A stretch of 64,000 nt of DNA from positions 275,997 through 339,996 of the forward strand of contig VCMS01000049.1 in the NCBI GenBank assembly GCA_022539475.1, read 5' to 3'. Of the stretch, positions 21,083-32,435 are shown piece after piece (within the stretch, counting starts at the first letter, position 1; each line of letters starts with the position of its first letter). A model generated the notes under the pieces. That model ran no database searches, had not been told where the DNA came from, and saw only the letters and a program-made list of their open reading frames with translations. This stretch comes from Gracilaria domingensis. Taxonomy: Eukaryota > Rhodophyta > Florideophyceae > Gracilariales > Gracilariaceae. The position numbers were made by a program, and so were the translations under genes.

Positions 21083-23074
21083 ATGGCGCCTGTCAACACA
21101 CGGCACAAGAGTCTCGTGGACGTTGGTCTTGGCGCCTTCGCCTTTCTGTGCAGCGTTGATCGTACCGCAGTTTCCATAACACGCCGTCTGCCAGTGCTCT
21201 GTATCTGTATCACCGGATGGGTCACTCTTGCCATTGTGACGTTGACCACGCCGTCCGTGATTGGAGGTGAAAGTGTCACCGAACGATTCAGTGAGCTCGC
21301 ACCAGTGCTGGTTTTGTCCAGCCCTATGCTGTGGGCGGCGCTGAAGGTCGTGCAAATGCTACTCGAGCTCATGGACCCCATCCAAGGCGCGCTCGCACTC
21401 GTCAATGCCTGGTTAGGCGCTCATCTTGGTGCTTTTGATGAACCGCTGTGCTTGATTCGTACGCGATCCATCCATGCTCACTTTCATGCGACCAAAAGAA
21501 TAGGTTCGAAGTATATTCGTCTTGCTCCTCTTGTCCGAAGTGTTCATCCAATGAAATCGAGTGACTGTTCCGGCACGGATCGCCACATTAACCAGAGAAA
21601 CCATCCTGGGAATGGTCCAACGTTCGAGACGAAGTATTCGCTTGCGTTTCGATGGACAAGGGAACTACTTCCATTTGCTGCCAGTGACGGCATGTTTCTT
21701 TCGCAGCACGTGACAACAGATTCATTTCTGAAACACTTCTTTACTTTTCGTTCGCAATCGGTTGCGGAAGAGGACTCGCAGAACTATCGGGTCAAGTTTT
21801 TGCCGCTTCACACCTGGTTTTACCGTCTCCGATATGTTCGATATCAGTTGAAGCGTCTTTCTCGCCGAGCTGCCCCGCATGCCGTTAGCACCGACTCGCA
21901 ACTCGCAATTGACAACATTCCATCTAAATGGGTGGTGCGACCACACGATCACCGTACGGCCATGTTGTTGCTAATACGAAGGTCAGCGTACTCATGGCCA
22001 GCCTTTGTTGCCAAGTACTCACAGGCGGTCTTGAGTCTGGTCATTTCGTCCTTTGACACCCTCGTGGGTGAATTGGGATCCTTATTGTTATTGTCGGCAA
22101 TGGAGTATTCTCATCCTCTCAAGCTACGACGCGATAATGCTCAAAGTTTACTTCTCACCAACTGTGCCGTGGTGAAGGATCTAGAGGGTCTTCGTGAAAC
22201 GTTGCAGAATGTTGGTCTAGATTCGTTCATGGTGCTCAGCGCGCATGCTGTATTGCTCAAATATCTCTTCACCGTCTTCCAAGGCCGAAGAGATATGCTT
22301 AGCAAAGCTATCACGATGATTCGAGTGGGACAACTGTGGCGAGCAAAGCCCCCGATGTACATGCAAAACTATCTGTCTCGATTTCAGCAATTGTTTCTTT
22401 CGGAATTCGAGTTGCCTGTGTTCGATGCGGACGAAGTTGACGCTATGGCTTTAATGTCGTACGATTCACAATCTTCTGAAAACATTGGCTCTTCCATGGG
22501 TCAGAACGATTCTATGATCTTGCTGAGCCGCAGTATTTCAAATCTGGCTAATCTCAGGCTCCAGCAAACAGCAGAAAACACGTCAAGGGATGGTGCATTG
22601 ATTTTTAGCACCCTCTTAAACAAGAGTTCAGAAGTTGAAACGATGCGGAAGGAAGTGATACAATCGTACTGCATGGGATGGAGCATTGGGCTTTCACAAT
22701 CTAATCTGTACAATGCGTTCGACTTCGAAAACTGTTTCGATGACGAAATGCGCTCTCGGCTTGTTGAGATGCTCCGTGTCTGCATTGATTGCCATGCTGC
22801 CATGCTTTGTTCGGCATTGAACGGCCATTCATGGTTCGACACCTCTCTGTCACAAAATAGCGAATACAAGGGAAACATCCGTGACCTGAGAGCGGACATG
22901 AAGAAAGTTGAACAACTCGACGTGTTGGTCGCTCTACACAGGAACGAAATTCGAGCTGCAGCTTGGCTTTTTGTGGATGAAATTGCGCAAGACGAGTGGC
23001 TGAATTGGCAGAAGTGGTGCATCGCTGATGCCCTTGAACTAACGGACCTGGTTTTCAGACAAGATGATGGATAA
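21083..23074 (+). CDS. 663-residue protein of unknown function
   Basis: One uninterrupted frame runs from ATG 21083 (context CAGAATGGC) to TAA, with no visible intron. A hydrophobic stretch near residues 35-62 (LPVLCICITGWVTLAIVTL) could be a membrane anchor or a signal anchor, and a second lies around residues 70-95. The rest looks like a mixed helical soluble protein with several Leu-rich helices and no motif I can name. There are no retroelement or transposase signatures. The frame is intact, unlike most of its neighbours, so this is probably an expressed host gene. Confidence 0.65.
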   Translation: MAPVNTRHKSLVDVGLGAFAFLCSVDRTAVSITRRLPVLCICITGWVTLAIVTLTTPSVIGGESVTERFSELAPVLVLSSPMLWAALKVVQMLLELMDPIQGALALVNAWLGAHLGAFDEPLCLIRTRSIHAHFHATKRIGSKYIRLAPLVRSVHPMKSSDCSGTDRHINQRNHPGNGPTFETKYSLAFRWTRELLPFAASDGMFLSQHVTTDSFLKHFFTFRSQSVAEEDSQNYRVKFLPLHTWFYRLRYVRYQLKRLSRRAAPHAVSTDSQLAIDNIPSKWVVRPHDHRTAMLLLIRRSAYSWPAFVAKYSQAVLSLVISSFDTLVGELGSLLLLSAMEYSHPLKLRRDNAQSLLLTNCAVVKDLEGLRETLQNVGLDSFMVLSAHAVLLKYLFTVFQGRRDMLSKAITMIRVGQLWRAKPPMYMQNYLSRFQQLFLSEFELPVFDADEVDAMALMSYDSQSSENIGSSMGQNDSMILLSRSISNLANLRLQQTAENTSRDGALIFSTLLNKSSEVETMRKEVIQSYCMGWSIGLSQSNLYNAFDFENCFDDEMRSRLVEMLRVCIDCHAAMLCSALNGHSWFDTSLSQNSEYKGNIRDLRADMKKVEQLDVLVALHRNEIRAAAWLFVDEIAQDEWLNWQKWCIADALELTDLVFRQDDG

Positions 23075-23787
23075 GTGGGAACTGGTTCTGACGGACAAAG
23101 GTGAACCAAACGACACAAGTTCCCAAGGGCCTGTTGGGAAGATCGTCTCGGAAGGCCATAGCTCTGAGCCGTTCCTTTGGTTGCTGATTCGAATTTTGAG
23201 TTATTGTTGTTAACCAGCTAGCCGAGGTTACGCTCAAGGTCGTTATTGCTGCGGAGTGGTGAGTAGATCTAGTGGTGAGTGACAAGATCGGGACATCGTT
23301 GACCGTCATGCAAGAGAACAGGATTCACTACAAACAGATGCATGTCATGCAAACGTATAACTAACAATTCACGCTGTAAGCAGAGTCATTACTTCCAACA
23401 GGTGACTCTGGGAGGGAGGGGCGGGTTTTCGAAGGAGACCGGCGCGCACGAAGGGGGTCCGGGATGGAAGAGTAGAGCATGATCGTCGGCTCGCGAGTGG
23501 TGGGGGTGCGCCAGTGAAAGCGCTGAAACAAAATTTGTTTGCATTTAATGCGACGGCGGTGTGTCTATCTAGTATACTATATGTGCCACGGACAGCGCCG
23601 TCGATCCAAAGATCTTCTTTCGCTCTCGCGCGGCAGATTCGCTCAAATAAATCCACTTCGTTCCTCGAAAATCCAAGGGCGCGTCGCGCGTCGTTGCCTC
23701 AATGCGATCATTACAGAGAAGTTGGAAATACTGTTTACAGGGTCGCTCATGTCCTCCGCGGCAAGCCCGCCGCGGCGCCATCACCGA
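23075..23787. other. Intergenic region
   Basis: This lies between the 663-residue gene and the end of the transporter frame. Short ORFs exist on both strands, but none resembles a protein I know. The minus strand here does not continue the missing half of the transporter in the same frame. Confidence 0.4.
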
Positions 23788-24771
23788 TCACCCGCGCGCC
23801 CACGCCGCGCATCGCATCGGCAGCAAAAACACCGTCCACAGCGCGCGCGCCTCCATCAACAACGACAGCGCCGGCTGCTTTAAGTAGTAGGACATCACCA
23901 TCAAGCCCCAAAACCCGAACCACCTCGCCCTCCCCTCAACCACCTCCCGCACCAACCGCTCAACCTCCTCGCGTTTCCGAGCGTCACACGCGACCAGCCT
24001 CGCCGACGACGCGCCCGCGCCATGCGGGTGCGCGATGTAGCGCAGCGCTTTGTCTGCATCGGCGAGGCGGCCGCGCGCGACGAGCCAGCGCGGCGACTCG
24101 CACAACCGGGATGACAGGGCCATGACGAGCAGTTCAAGTAGCGAGGTCGCGACGACGGCACCGCGCCAGCCGAGGTTGGACAACTTTGGCGCGAGCTTTT
24201 CGTGATCCGGGAGGACGTACGGCAGCAAGCCCGATATGAGGATACACGTGCTCCAGAACGAGCGCCACGACGCGGGGACCATCTCCGGCAGGATGATGTA
24301 GCACGCCAGCCTGCAGCCGCCGACGCTGAGGCCCATGAGCACGCGGAAGGAAAGCAGCGCGAGGTAGTTAGACGACAGGGCGCACGCAAGCTTGCACGCA
24401 AACGTGCACAGCGTGCAGAGGCGGAACACGGCCTTCCGACCGCGCAGGTCGATGACGGGCCGCCACGCGAAGAAGCCCGCGATGACGGCCAGGCCGCACG
24501 CGGTGTGGAGCCAGTAGAACTGCGTGTCGGAAAGACGCCATTCGCACGTCAGGGGCTGTTGGATGAGGGCGAGAACGAAGGTGTCGACGGGCTCGGCGGC
24601 GTTGGCGAGGGAGGCGAGAAAGACGAGGTAGTACTGGTAGCGAAGGACGGAGAGGGGCGGCAGGAAGTAGGGGTCCAGTACGTCGTCGACGGTGAAGGGG
24701 CGCGGCGCCGGCGGGGCGGGCGGCAGCTGCAGCGAAGTGACTTGTTCCCGCGGGCGTTGCTCGGACGGCAT
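23788..24771 (-). CDS. MFS transporter (sugar/organic-ion type), C-terminally truncated
   Basis: I start at ATG 24771 (MPSEQRPREQ); longer upstream frames lack transporter features. Transmembrane helices begin around residue 45 (YYLVFLASLANAAEPVDTFV). The second loop reads RPVIDLRGRKAVFRL, the MFS signature between TM2 and TM3. CESPRWLVARGRLADADKAL after TM6 is typical of sugar-porter and SV2-like members. The protein then has one or two more helices and stops at 327 residues, against about 450-550 for the family. The C-terminal half is missing, so this is a truncated pseudogene or a broken assembly. The gene upstream on the same strand is the carbonic anhydrase. Confidence 0.7.
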   Translation of the reverse strand: MPSEQRPREQVTSLQLPPAPPAPRPFTVDDVLDPYFLPPLSVLRYQYYLVFLASLANAAEPVDTFVLALIQQPLTCEWRLSDTQFYWLHTACGLAVIAGFFAWRPVIDLRGRKAVFRLCTLCTFACKLACALSSNYLALLSFRVLMGLSVGGCRLACYIILPEMVPASWRSFWSTCILISGLLPYVLPDHEKLAPKLSNLGWRGAVVATSLLELLVMALSSRLCESPRWLVARGRLADADKALRYIAHPHGAGASSARLVACDARKREEVERLVREVVEGRARWFGFWGLMVMSYYLKQPALSLLMEARALWTVFLLPMRCAAWARG

Positions 24772-25149
24772 TCTGCGGAGACGCCGCGCGCGCGGAAAAG
24801 CGTCCGGCCACTGTGACGGTGCGGCGCCCGTGGTGCACAGTGACGAATCGATCAACCACAGACGAATTCTTACGTGTCCAGAAGGATGTCGTGGACCCGA
24901 CAGACAACGTGGACACACATGCCATACTTTGGCGTTCTCGGGAAATGCATTTATACCAAAAGAATTGTTGCACAAGCTAATTAACAACGTGCATGCCGTT
25001 CTGACGCGTAGAATTAACGATGTGTTTCCATTTCTGAAGAGCTTTTTCGAAGAGTGAAGGGCAGTCACGCACGTCACGCTCATCCATACATCCTTTGGCA
25101 ACACGACGATGTACGTACATCGTCGAAGCGTCAAGGCGCATTAACACAA

Positions 25150-26058
25150 TCAATCTTCAACAGCTCTGGAGAAGGTCCCGAACGACCCCAACCCAAACAA
25201 GGAACGCCTCCTTCCCTTGGCCGGAAAAGAAACATCCCGTCCATTTAGCTCCTGCACATCGCGCGCGTTCCCAAACGCCTCGCTTTCTGTCAGCCTCAAG
25301 AAGAACGCCACCTGCCACCTCGCCACCGTCTGTCGCCGGTTCGACAACAGCCACGTCACCCCCTCCGTGCACGGGGGCGTCGTTAACGACCCTGAATATC
25401 TCCCAAACCCTTCAACCCCCCTCAGAAAAGCGCCCGTATTTACCCGAAACCTTTCCAAGCCCACGCGCACCCTCGCCAGAATGGCCGTCAACGCGCCGTT
25501 ACTGCCGCCCGATAAAGGCGCCCTCGTTTTACAATCGCCGTCCCGGCCGTCCGAAAACATGATGGACAACACCAGCAACGCGCCACTGTCCGACGCGTGT
25601 ACCATGTGCGCTTCAAGCGGGTACGCCACGCCACCGATGCGATGCTCGCTGCTTGAGTGGAAGTGAATGTTCACCAGGCTATAATGCACACCCTCCAGCT
25701 GCGCCCCACCACACGAGCCGGGATGCTCGCACGCTAGCTCAAAGTTGGAAGTTGTTCGCTCGAAGCGCACCTCGGCTGTAGTGGTGTATATTGTGGGCCT
25801 TGCTCGCAGCGTTTGTGCGTCGGGGACTGTTCTGGGGCATGGGAAGTCGATCGGGCTTTGGGAGAGACCGGAGCCGCATACGGCGAAGCTGGGGTCTAGA
25901 GTAGCCCACATGGGCGGACCGTTTGGCGCGGACGGGTCATAGGAGAACAGGTCCAGCTCTTCTTCTTCACGGTTTGTCAATGGCAGCCGATTGTTGATCG
26001 CGTGTGATGCATTGAGTAAGATTATCAAGAACGCGAGCGAAAATAGACCGTACGACAT
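25150..26058 (-). CDS. Secreted alpha-carbonic anhydrase
   Basis: The 302-residue protein begins with a clear signal peptide (MSYGLFSLAFLIILLNASHA). The alpha-CA domain shows QSPIDF, then the zinc ligands in IHFHSSSEHRIGG and EAHMVH, and the YSGSLTTPPCTEGVTW segment lining the active site. Cysteines at the usual places (VCGSG and PPCTEG) could form the domain's disulfide. The enzyme interconverts CO2 and bicarbonate and, being secreted, would act at the cell surface or in the wall, for example in inorganic carbon uptake. All key residues are present, there is no intron, and a TATA box lies upstream. Confidence 0.92.
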   Translation of the reverse strand: MSYGLFSLAFLIILLNASHAINNRLPLTNREEEELDLFSYDPSAPNGPPMWATLDPSFAVCGSGLSQSPIDFPCPRTVPDAQTLRARPTIYTTTAEVRFERTTSNFELACEHPGSCGGAQLEGVHYSLVNIHFHSSSEHRIGGVAYPLEAHMVHASDSGALLVLSIMFSDGRDGDCKTRAPLSGGSNGALTAILARVRVGLERFRVNTGAFLRGVEGFGRYSGSLTTPPCTEGVTWLLSNRRQTVARWQVAFFLRLTESEAFGNARDVQELNGRDVSFPAKGRRRSLFGLGSFGTFSRAVED

Positions 26059-26135
26059 ACTGTTACTGCAATTGGAAAGGTATTGTGCTGCATCAGCACT
26101 GCTGATCGAGATGGAGAGATCGCGTCACAGCCTTC

Positions 26136-26144
26136 ATTTTATAG
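26136..26144 (-). promoter_or_regulatory. TATA box of the alpha-carbonic anhydrase gene
   Basis: CTATAAAAT on the minus strand lies about 80 bp upstream of the ATG at 26058. Its distance and strength fit a core promoter with a 5' leader of about 50 bases. Confidence 0.6.
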
Positions 26145-28784
26145 TTTTCGATCCATGAGGAATGGCCACTCTGATGCTCAGCTAGACAGATTGCGCTCAT
26201 CTGTGGAGAAACACTATTCTCTCGGCGATGTGTGATGTTCGATTACGAGGGCGTATTGAATACAAAGAGAACTGTATTCTACGCAGTCCGTGAGCGTCTA
26301 GTAAGGGCACGTTCGTGAACGCAGAATATGCAAGAACACCATTAACACACTTCAGCTTACTAAGCTACGCATGGCCCACTTGACTTGTTCCCCACATCAG
26401 TGTAAGAACTCTAGAATACTATGTGTGTCGTTGGTACCGAATCAGGTCTGCGCGACGCAGCTCTTAGCTTCTATCTAGCTCACATCATTGTTTCTTCGCT
26501 GTATTTTATCGCGCAAGTCCGTTTGAATTTGGATGCTCACTAACTCTCCCTGCACGGGCCCGAGAAGAAAACAGAAACTGTCAAGTCTGTGGGGAGCAAC
26601 GACGCGGAGCCACACATGTGGCATGACGTGGCATGATCTTAGACCCGTTCGGAAGTTGTGACACCTTGGCTGATCTAACTAGACGCGTTGGAAAGCTTCC
26701 ACGGGTAAAGTTCTCATATTTGCTTAAGTGGATGGTCACCATGACAGCATATGACAACATTGTTTTTGCCACAGAGAGAAGGGACTCGTGTGGATCATTC
26801 CGGAAATGGAGGTCACCAATTGGTAGACGCAGACTTTGTGAGGCATTGGGCGTGACAAGCACATGATAAAACTCACATATTCCTGGTTATTTATGGCTTA
26901 CACGCCACACATACATTGTCAAATGTGGCTCGCTGCCACCCCTGAACAAGTCGTTCTTGTTCACTTTCATGCGCAATATCGCTTAGATCCATGAAGTTCG
27001 AATATCACTACGAACGTGTCAGAAAGTCAATCGTTTGACAAGCCACTATAAATGGTCTGGCTGCATCTAAGGCAAAACTCCCCGAATTACAAAATCTTTG
27101 AGCCTTCACACCCCAAATTTTACGTTGTTTTAAGGTTGAAAGACATCATCGTCATTTGCCTTCTTTGTTTGAAACTGTTGGGTCTTATTACTTTACTTTT
27201 GCGATCCACCTCATTTTCACAATGTCGACAAAGCAAAGTTTCGAACTTGCATGGTTAATGGCACCGAAGAATCGTATTATACGAGTAGAGTTATCTTTCT
27301 CACCGTTGCGCTACGGAGTCCGTTTTTGAATATAGGGAATGAAACGGGTTGTCACAAGCCGAGTGGAAAATATGAGGCACTGGCAGCTTACCGTCAGAAA
27401 TAGAATCCTTTTATCTTTGTACTGTAAACAGCGCTTTGCCGACATAACTATGGTATGGTCACGGCAGTTCTTCAGCGTTACGGACTTCGTGTAGATTTTG
27501 CTGTAAAGCATGGAAGCCCTTCGAGTAACCTAGATCGCAAAAAGCGCGGGCGGATACTTTGTAGCCCAGTGAAACCGATGCGCTTCACAATGGCAATTTT
27601 GAATTTCCGGAATTAAAGTTTGGTGTTTCAACGTAAGGCAGAACATTGATGATGCATTGCCAAAGCGTTCCTTGTCCTGCCTTTCCGCATATAATGTGCG
27701 CAGTAGCATCGATGATGATACTCGAACAGTTCTCGCCACGGTCTGTAATTCGCATTTCGTCAATTCATCTCTGTGATTCGTAGCGCCCCCCGCTGAGGCA
27801 GTGAGGAGTTGTGTTGATACCCTCGTAGCGGAGCAGGAAACGATTCCCGAACCGTGTTCTAGAAGCTACATACGTGCGACAAGTCGGACCACACTTACAG
27901 CAAAGCTCCTGCAGGCATGGCAAAAGCTCTAATCAGATCAAAATGCAAAGCCAATTTGCCAAAATCAAATAATTTACAAGCCTAAAGCACGGTTTTGGCT
28001 ATCTATTGGCGGTAGACCTTTTTAAATAAGAAACATTTTGTCTCTTTTTGGAGTAAGAGGCTGTTTAGGGCCGTTCTATGACTTTGGAAAATAAGGAAAC
28101 AGAAATTTTGAAACCCAAATTTTTCCATGTTTCCAACGTACGGGTCTTTCTACAAGTTGAAATTACTGAGTTGGAAAATTAATATGAAGCGTTCATTCAA
28201 TGTTGTGAAGCATTTTCAATCTCTTGACAAAAGTAAAACACTTCCAGTTTTTACAAAAAAATATGTATTTTCGTAAATACACTTTACGTTTCTCTCTCAC
28301 AATACAAAGTATTCGGTTTTCTATTACGATGATACAATCGTACACTATTACCAAAGGAAGTATGATACAGACAATAATGGAGCTAGTACAAAAACAGGGC
28401 TTTTGCGGGACAAAAAATATACGTTACTATATGCTCTTTTACAAAACTGTTGTTGATTGTTAGCGAGATAACACAATTTTGTATTTCGGTTGTGCAATAA
28501 ATGTAAAATATAATTTTTTTTCGTGAAAAACATGAAGCCATTTTAGATTTTCGGAACATAATTACATTTTGGAGGAAATTAAGGCATAAACAGCTTTCGT
28601 TTCCATGAAGGCGAAACGATTCGGGCTGTTTTCATAAACGGATGCGGAAACGTTTTGGCGTCAACGTGTGCAATGGCTATTGCACAAAACGTGACTGACC
28701 GTTTTCGTTTCGCAAATTAACAAAATCCTATAACGCCCCTTAGAGGTGCATGACGTCTAACTAATATGGCCTAGAATTGCAGGT
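26145..28784. other. Intergenic region without recognisable genes
   Basis: Only short chance ORFs occur. The right part (about 28080-28720) is AT-rich with TTTCC/GGAAA runs. I see no repeat structure, RNA gene or transposon signature. Confidence 0.4.
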
Positions 28785-28788
28785 ATAC

Positions 28789-29014
28789 TGTAACACTATG
28801 AGAGCCTACAAGCTCGAAGTCACGTCTGATCCCCGTGCTTCGCTTGTCGCTTACGTGTTACGAGACACTACGAGACAGTAGAGACAGAAGATAGCTTTTA
28901 TCATAGTCGTAAATCTCTCTAAACCTGTTACAACATCTGTACTAAATTAAGTGTCAGCCAGCCTTCCCCTTCCTCTCAAAAAGACAGACTTCATTCACCA
29001 TCCATATTGTTACA
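28789..29014 (+). repeat. 5' LTR of the non-autonomous element
   Basis: It starts TGTAAC and ends TTACA, and contains a repeated CGAGACACTACGAGACAGTA segment. It matches 30582-30805. Confidence 0.88.
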
Positions 29015-29016
29015 TT

Positions 29017-29028
29017 TGGTAGCATCTG
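29017..29028 (+). promoter_or_regulatory. Primer-binding site (initiator Met tRNA type)
   Basis: TGGTAGCATCTG starts two bases after the 5' LTR. Its first eight bases are complementary to the CCA end of a eukaryotic initiator tRNA-Met, the usual primer for reverse transcription. Confidence 0.6.
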
Positions 29029-30581
29029 TTTTCGAAACTCGCCGCCTGTATCCCACACACTAACACTCAGTACGATGCTTCATTCTACACAAATCTTTAT
29101 TGGGCTCTCTTTATCCGACCGGCATCAATCGCATTCGACCATTCCACTGTTTGACTTAAAGACTTCGGGAATTGCCGTCCTTTTTCAGAGAGAATAAGCG
29201 AACCCTCCGTCCTTCTCGATCGCGGACAAATCTTGGACATTGCCGTCCGTCAGCATTCAGACATGGCGCACATTGCCGTCCCTGAGTTCTCATCCGCATT
29301 TGAAGTCGAGACTCTACGCTGCTTAGTTTTTCTCTGTTGTAAATCGCCGTCCACCTGACACCTTTGGTCATCACTTGCTGCTACCGAAAGAACTGAACCA
29401 ACCTTGCTCCGGGTGTACAGAAACACCTTTCCGGGGTGTACCACTGTCGCTGCTGATCGCCTTATATCAGCAACTTTGCTCACGAATCGCTCTTGGACAC
29501 GCCTCGGCCTCTCGCCAACCTGTAAAATTCGCGTGAGTTGCCGCACATTACCCATCTCAGACGCAAGATTATAACCCGTCGTGGATCATATATAATGTCT
29601 CAAGGACGTCACTAAACCTTTCTTTCGCCGCAAGAGGCACTCATGGTTCGAGTCTTTATTGCTTTTTTCTCTAAGTGTAGTATAGCTCGGCCGGATCAAC
29701 GGGGGCTCTCCAAGCCCAAGTGGTGATGTCACGGGCTCCCGGGCACGTGTGTCTACTCTACCACGTGGGACGGTACGAGCAGGCTTGGCAAGGACTAATT
29801 AATTAATTTTCATTAATTTAGAATTAATATTTACTAGGTAAGGTAGATATGTGGCCGGGGTGATGCACCAAAAATGCATCTCCCGGTGGCCCACGTGGCA
29901 CTAGGCCCGTGAGAGCCGGAGGGGCGCTCATGTGTAATAAACCTCCAAGACGCCAACCTCCTACACCGAATGGTAAAGGCAAGCACCAACTAGGCTAATT
30001 CGACACCAGTTCGGTTCTACAGTCACCCATTCGTAAGTCTAGTAGTCTTCTATTAGTTTTGCTGACCTCGAGGGTTATACGTGCCTGCAGCAAACCAGTG
30101 CAGGCGTATTTACCACTTGGTCACCGTGCACTACAGGCAACGGCGGTTGTTGCCGACCTATTCGGTCTCACGCGTTTCATCCCTCCGCAGGGTCGAGCCC
30201 ACGCAGGGCTCCCCACTCACAGCTCGCTCCGATCTGCTTTACCACACTAAGTGACGTCGATCTCTCGTTTTCGCTCGGTCGCTGAAATTATGTTCTAAAC
30301 GTTGCTAACTTTTGATGGTGGCTTGTGTAGTATGCGATGCACAAGCACTTATGAAGGTCTCAGTCTAGTTTCACGAGAAAGACTTAAAACATCGGTTGTG
30401 TGCTCTTTTCTTGACATCTTCCGCTTCTTTTTGGCTACGCTTTATATTCTGAAACTGTCTATTTGGTTTTTTCTTGCTTCTCCGCAGATTCCTGCTACGT
30501 ACGCACTAGTTGTACTCTATCCTACATCGGTCGACTAACCAATTGTTCAACGAGGACGTTGGACTTCAAAACCGGGGTGAG

Positions 30582-30805
30582 TGTAACACTATGAGAGCCT
30601 ACAAGCTCCAAATCACGTCTGATCCCCGTGCTTGGCTTGTAGCTTACGCGTTACGAGACACTACGAGACAGTAGAGAGAGAAGGTAGCTTGTATCATAGT
30701 CGTAGATCTCTAAACCTGCTACAGCATCTGTACTAAAGGGGGCGTCAGCCGGCCTTCCCCTTCCTCTCGGAAGGCCAGACTTCATTCACCATCCATATTT
30801 TTACA
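30582..30805 (+). repeat. 3' LTR of the non-autonomous element
   Basis: This is a direct copy of 28789-29014 with scattered differences, preceded by the moderately purine-rich AAAACCGGGGTGAG. Confidence 0.88.
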
Positions 30806-30810
30806 AATAC

Positions 30811-32430
30811 GGCTTATTTTAAACCAAGAGACAAAATAAGAGAGCGCGCCGCACTTAGCGGCCAGAAACCTTAGCTTGAGACTCGGTCGCGCCGCGGACC
30901 AGATTACCTTTGGTTTAAAAACCGGCAAACCACAATGATTGCTACAGTCGAACTACAATCTTCTTGAGCTACGGCGGACCAGCAAATCCCTTTAACTGAT
31001 ATCATTTTTTCCATTTCTATACATCATGAACCAGCTGCTCCGCATCTATCCACACCATCAGCACCACTGCGTAGTCTCCAACGTTTATTAATGAGCAAAT
31101 TGAAAAAATTTGCTCAATTGAACCCTAAGCACGTTACTTTGATACTACGTTTCACTTCAAAAGCTGAAATTGATCGATCAAACATACGTTAGAGTCGCAG
31201 AGCAAGCTCGTAATCGCCATGTCCCAGACCACATTCTCGTGGAACAACAAAACGCACACAACATGACTTGGAGACGTGCCGATACGGCACAAATTAGCAC
31301 AAAAACGTGCGTAATACGGAAAATTCCGTCACGGACATGGCGCAGAAAGTTGAAATTGCATCTCTACGGGGTAGTGCGGAAATTGACGGGCGGACCGCGG
31401 CAGCACGTGGTAAAGAAATTGATGAGCAGCACATGTTGGATCAAGCAGTCCTTGACTACAAACACATGGCTTCGAAGAGAACGCACAAGATGAAAGATGG
31501 AGCTGAGACGGCGTTTGTTGGCAACAGAGAGTCGCGGGCAGAAAAAGAAAAGCGCAATCGAGAACGAAAGGAAACCATTTGGAAAAACAAACGTCTACGT
31601 CAGTAAGAACGAGATCAAAAGGAAATCCGCAGAAATGCTGCAGAAATGCAAGCGTTGCGTGCGCAAACCCGCATCGCTAATGCCGCATTTGCGAGTGCGG
31701 AATAACTACGCCGACATAATCAACAATCTGGGATACTTGTTAGGCTCTTTGCAAGGAGCAACAATCTGGCGGTCGTTGAAACAAGTACGCTCTTACCGCC
31801 GTCCTTGCCGGCGGAGCAACTCACTATGGACCCGAGTTTACTTGCACCATGTGACAGAGACCAACTCATAGGTACCGCGACTACTGCTGAGACGGAGTAA
31901 CCAGCAAACTATACGCAAGTAGGGAGCCCTAACGCGGGCTGCCCCGCGTCGACGGAAGATGAGAGCAAAACACAGTTTCAATGTTAAGCGTCGCGGCGCG
32001 ATGAGCGGTAGTTCTTCGCTCCGCTCTCCTCGCTCCCTCGCTTCGCTCTATCGCCACGGCTCGCTCCGCTGCGGACTTTGGGCTCACCGATCATCGCGCC
32101 GCGACGAGGTAAAACGAGCCGTTTCTTTTATAGAAATGTTCAAAAAACCAATTGAATAAAATCGAACGTTTTAAACCAGTTTTGAACGTATTTAGAAAGA
32201 GGACACGTTCAGAAAATCGTTCAAAACGCTTACAGTTAAGCGATACTACTGTAATTAAGCTAATCCTTTAGACCTTGCTTTTCGACCAGCGGATGACTAC
32301 TCGATTTACCAATCTGCGACCCCAGTTTCTAGCGCACGTCCCCAGGCGACTTCGTCGCATCTCCACGCAAATCCTGCTTCCTCCAGCTCACAACCGGAGC
32401 AGCCTCGCGCTGGCTTGCCCGTGCGCGACA
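30811..32430. other. Region of short ORFs with an inverted-repeat mini-element
   Basis: Overlapping plus-strand ORFs at 31170-31871 encode Lys/Arg/Glu-rich sequence without recognisable motifs and look like decayed coding DNA. TTTTAAACCAA near 30827 and TTTGGTTTAAAA near 30911 form an inverted pair about 95 bp apart. A second inverted pair is listed separately at 31989-32104. Confidence 0.35.
31989..32104. repeat. 116-bp mini-element with 14-bp perfect inverted ends
   Basis: TCGCGGCGCGATGA at the left and TCATCGCGCCGCGA at the right are exact reverse complements. The CT-rich interior (CGCTCCGCTCTCCTCGCTCC and similar) is unlike the AT-rich surroundings. It may be a very small MITE or a foldback element. 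Confidence 0.55.
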
Positions 32431-32435
32431 GCGTA

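Larger units (their letters stand above)
28789..30805 (+). mobile_element. Non-autonomous LTR retrotransposon (TRIM/LARD-like)
   Basis: Two direct repeats of about 225 bp (28789-29014 and 30582-30805), both starting TGTAACACTATG and ending TTACA, flank 1.57 kb of non-coding DNA. By eye they are about 90 percent identical. A primer-binding site follows the left one. Outside are TATAC (28784-28788) and AATAC (30806-30810), a 5-bp target duplication with one change. No gag or pol is present, so movement would depend on proteins from another element. Orientation follows the primer site. Confidence 0.85.

Noticed and set aside
24202-24816. 204-codon plus-strand ORF
   Set aside because: It lies antisense to the transporter, whose motifs are clear. 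Its composition (Arg/Glu/Gly-rich) reflects the GC-rich complement.
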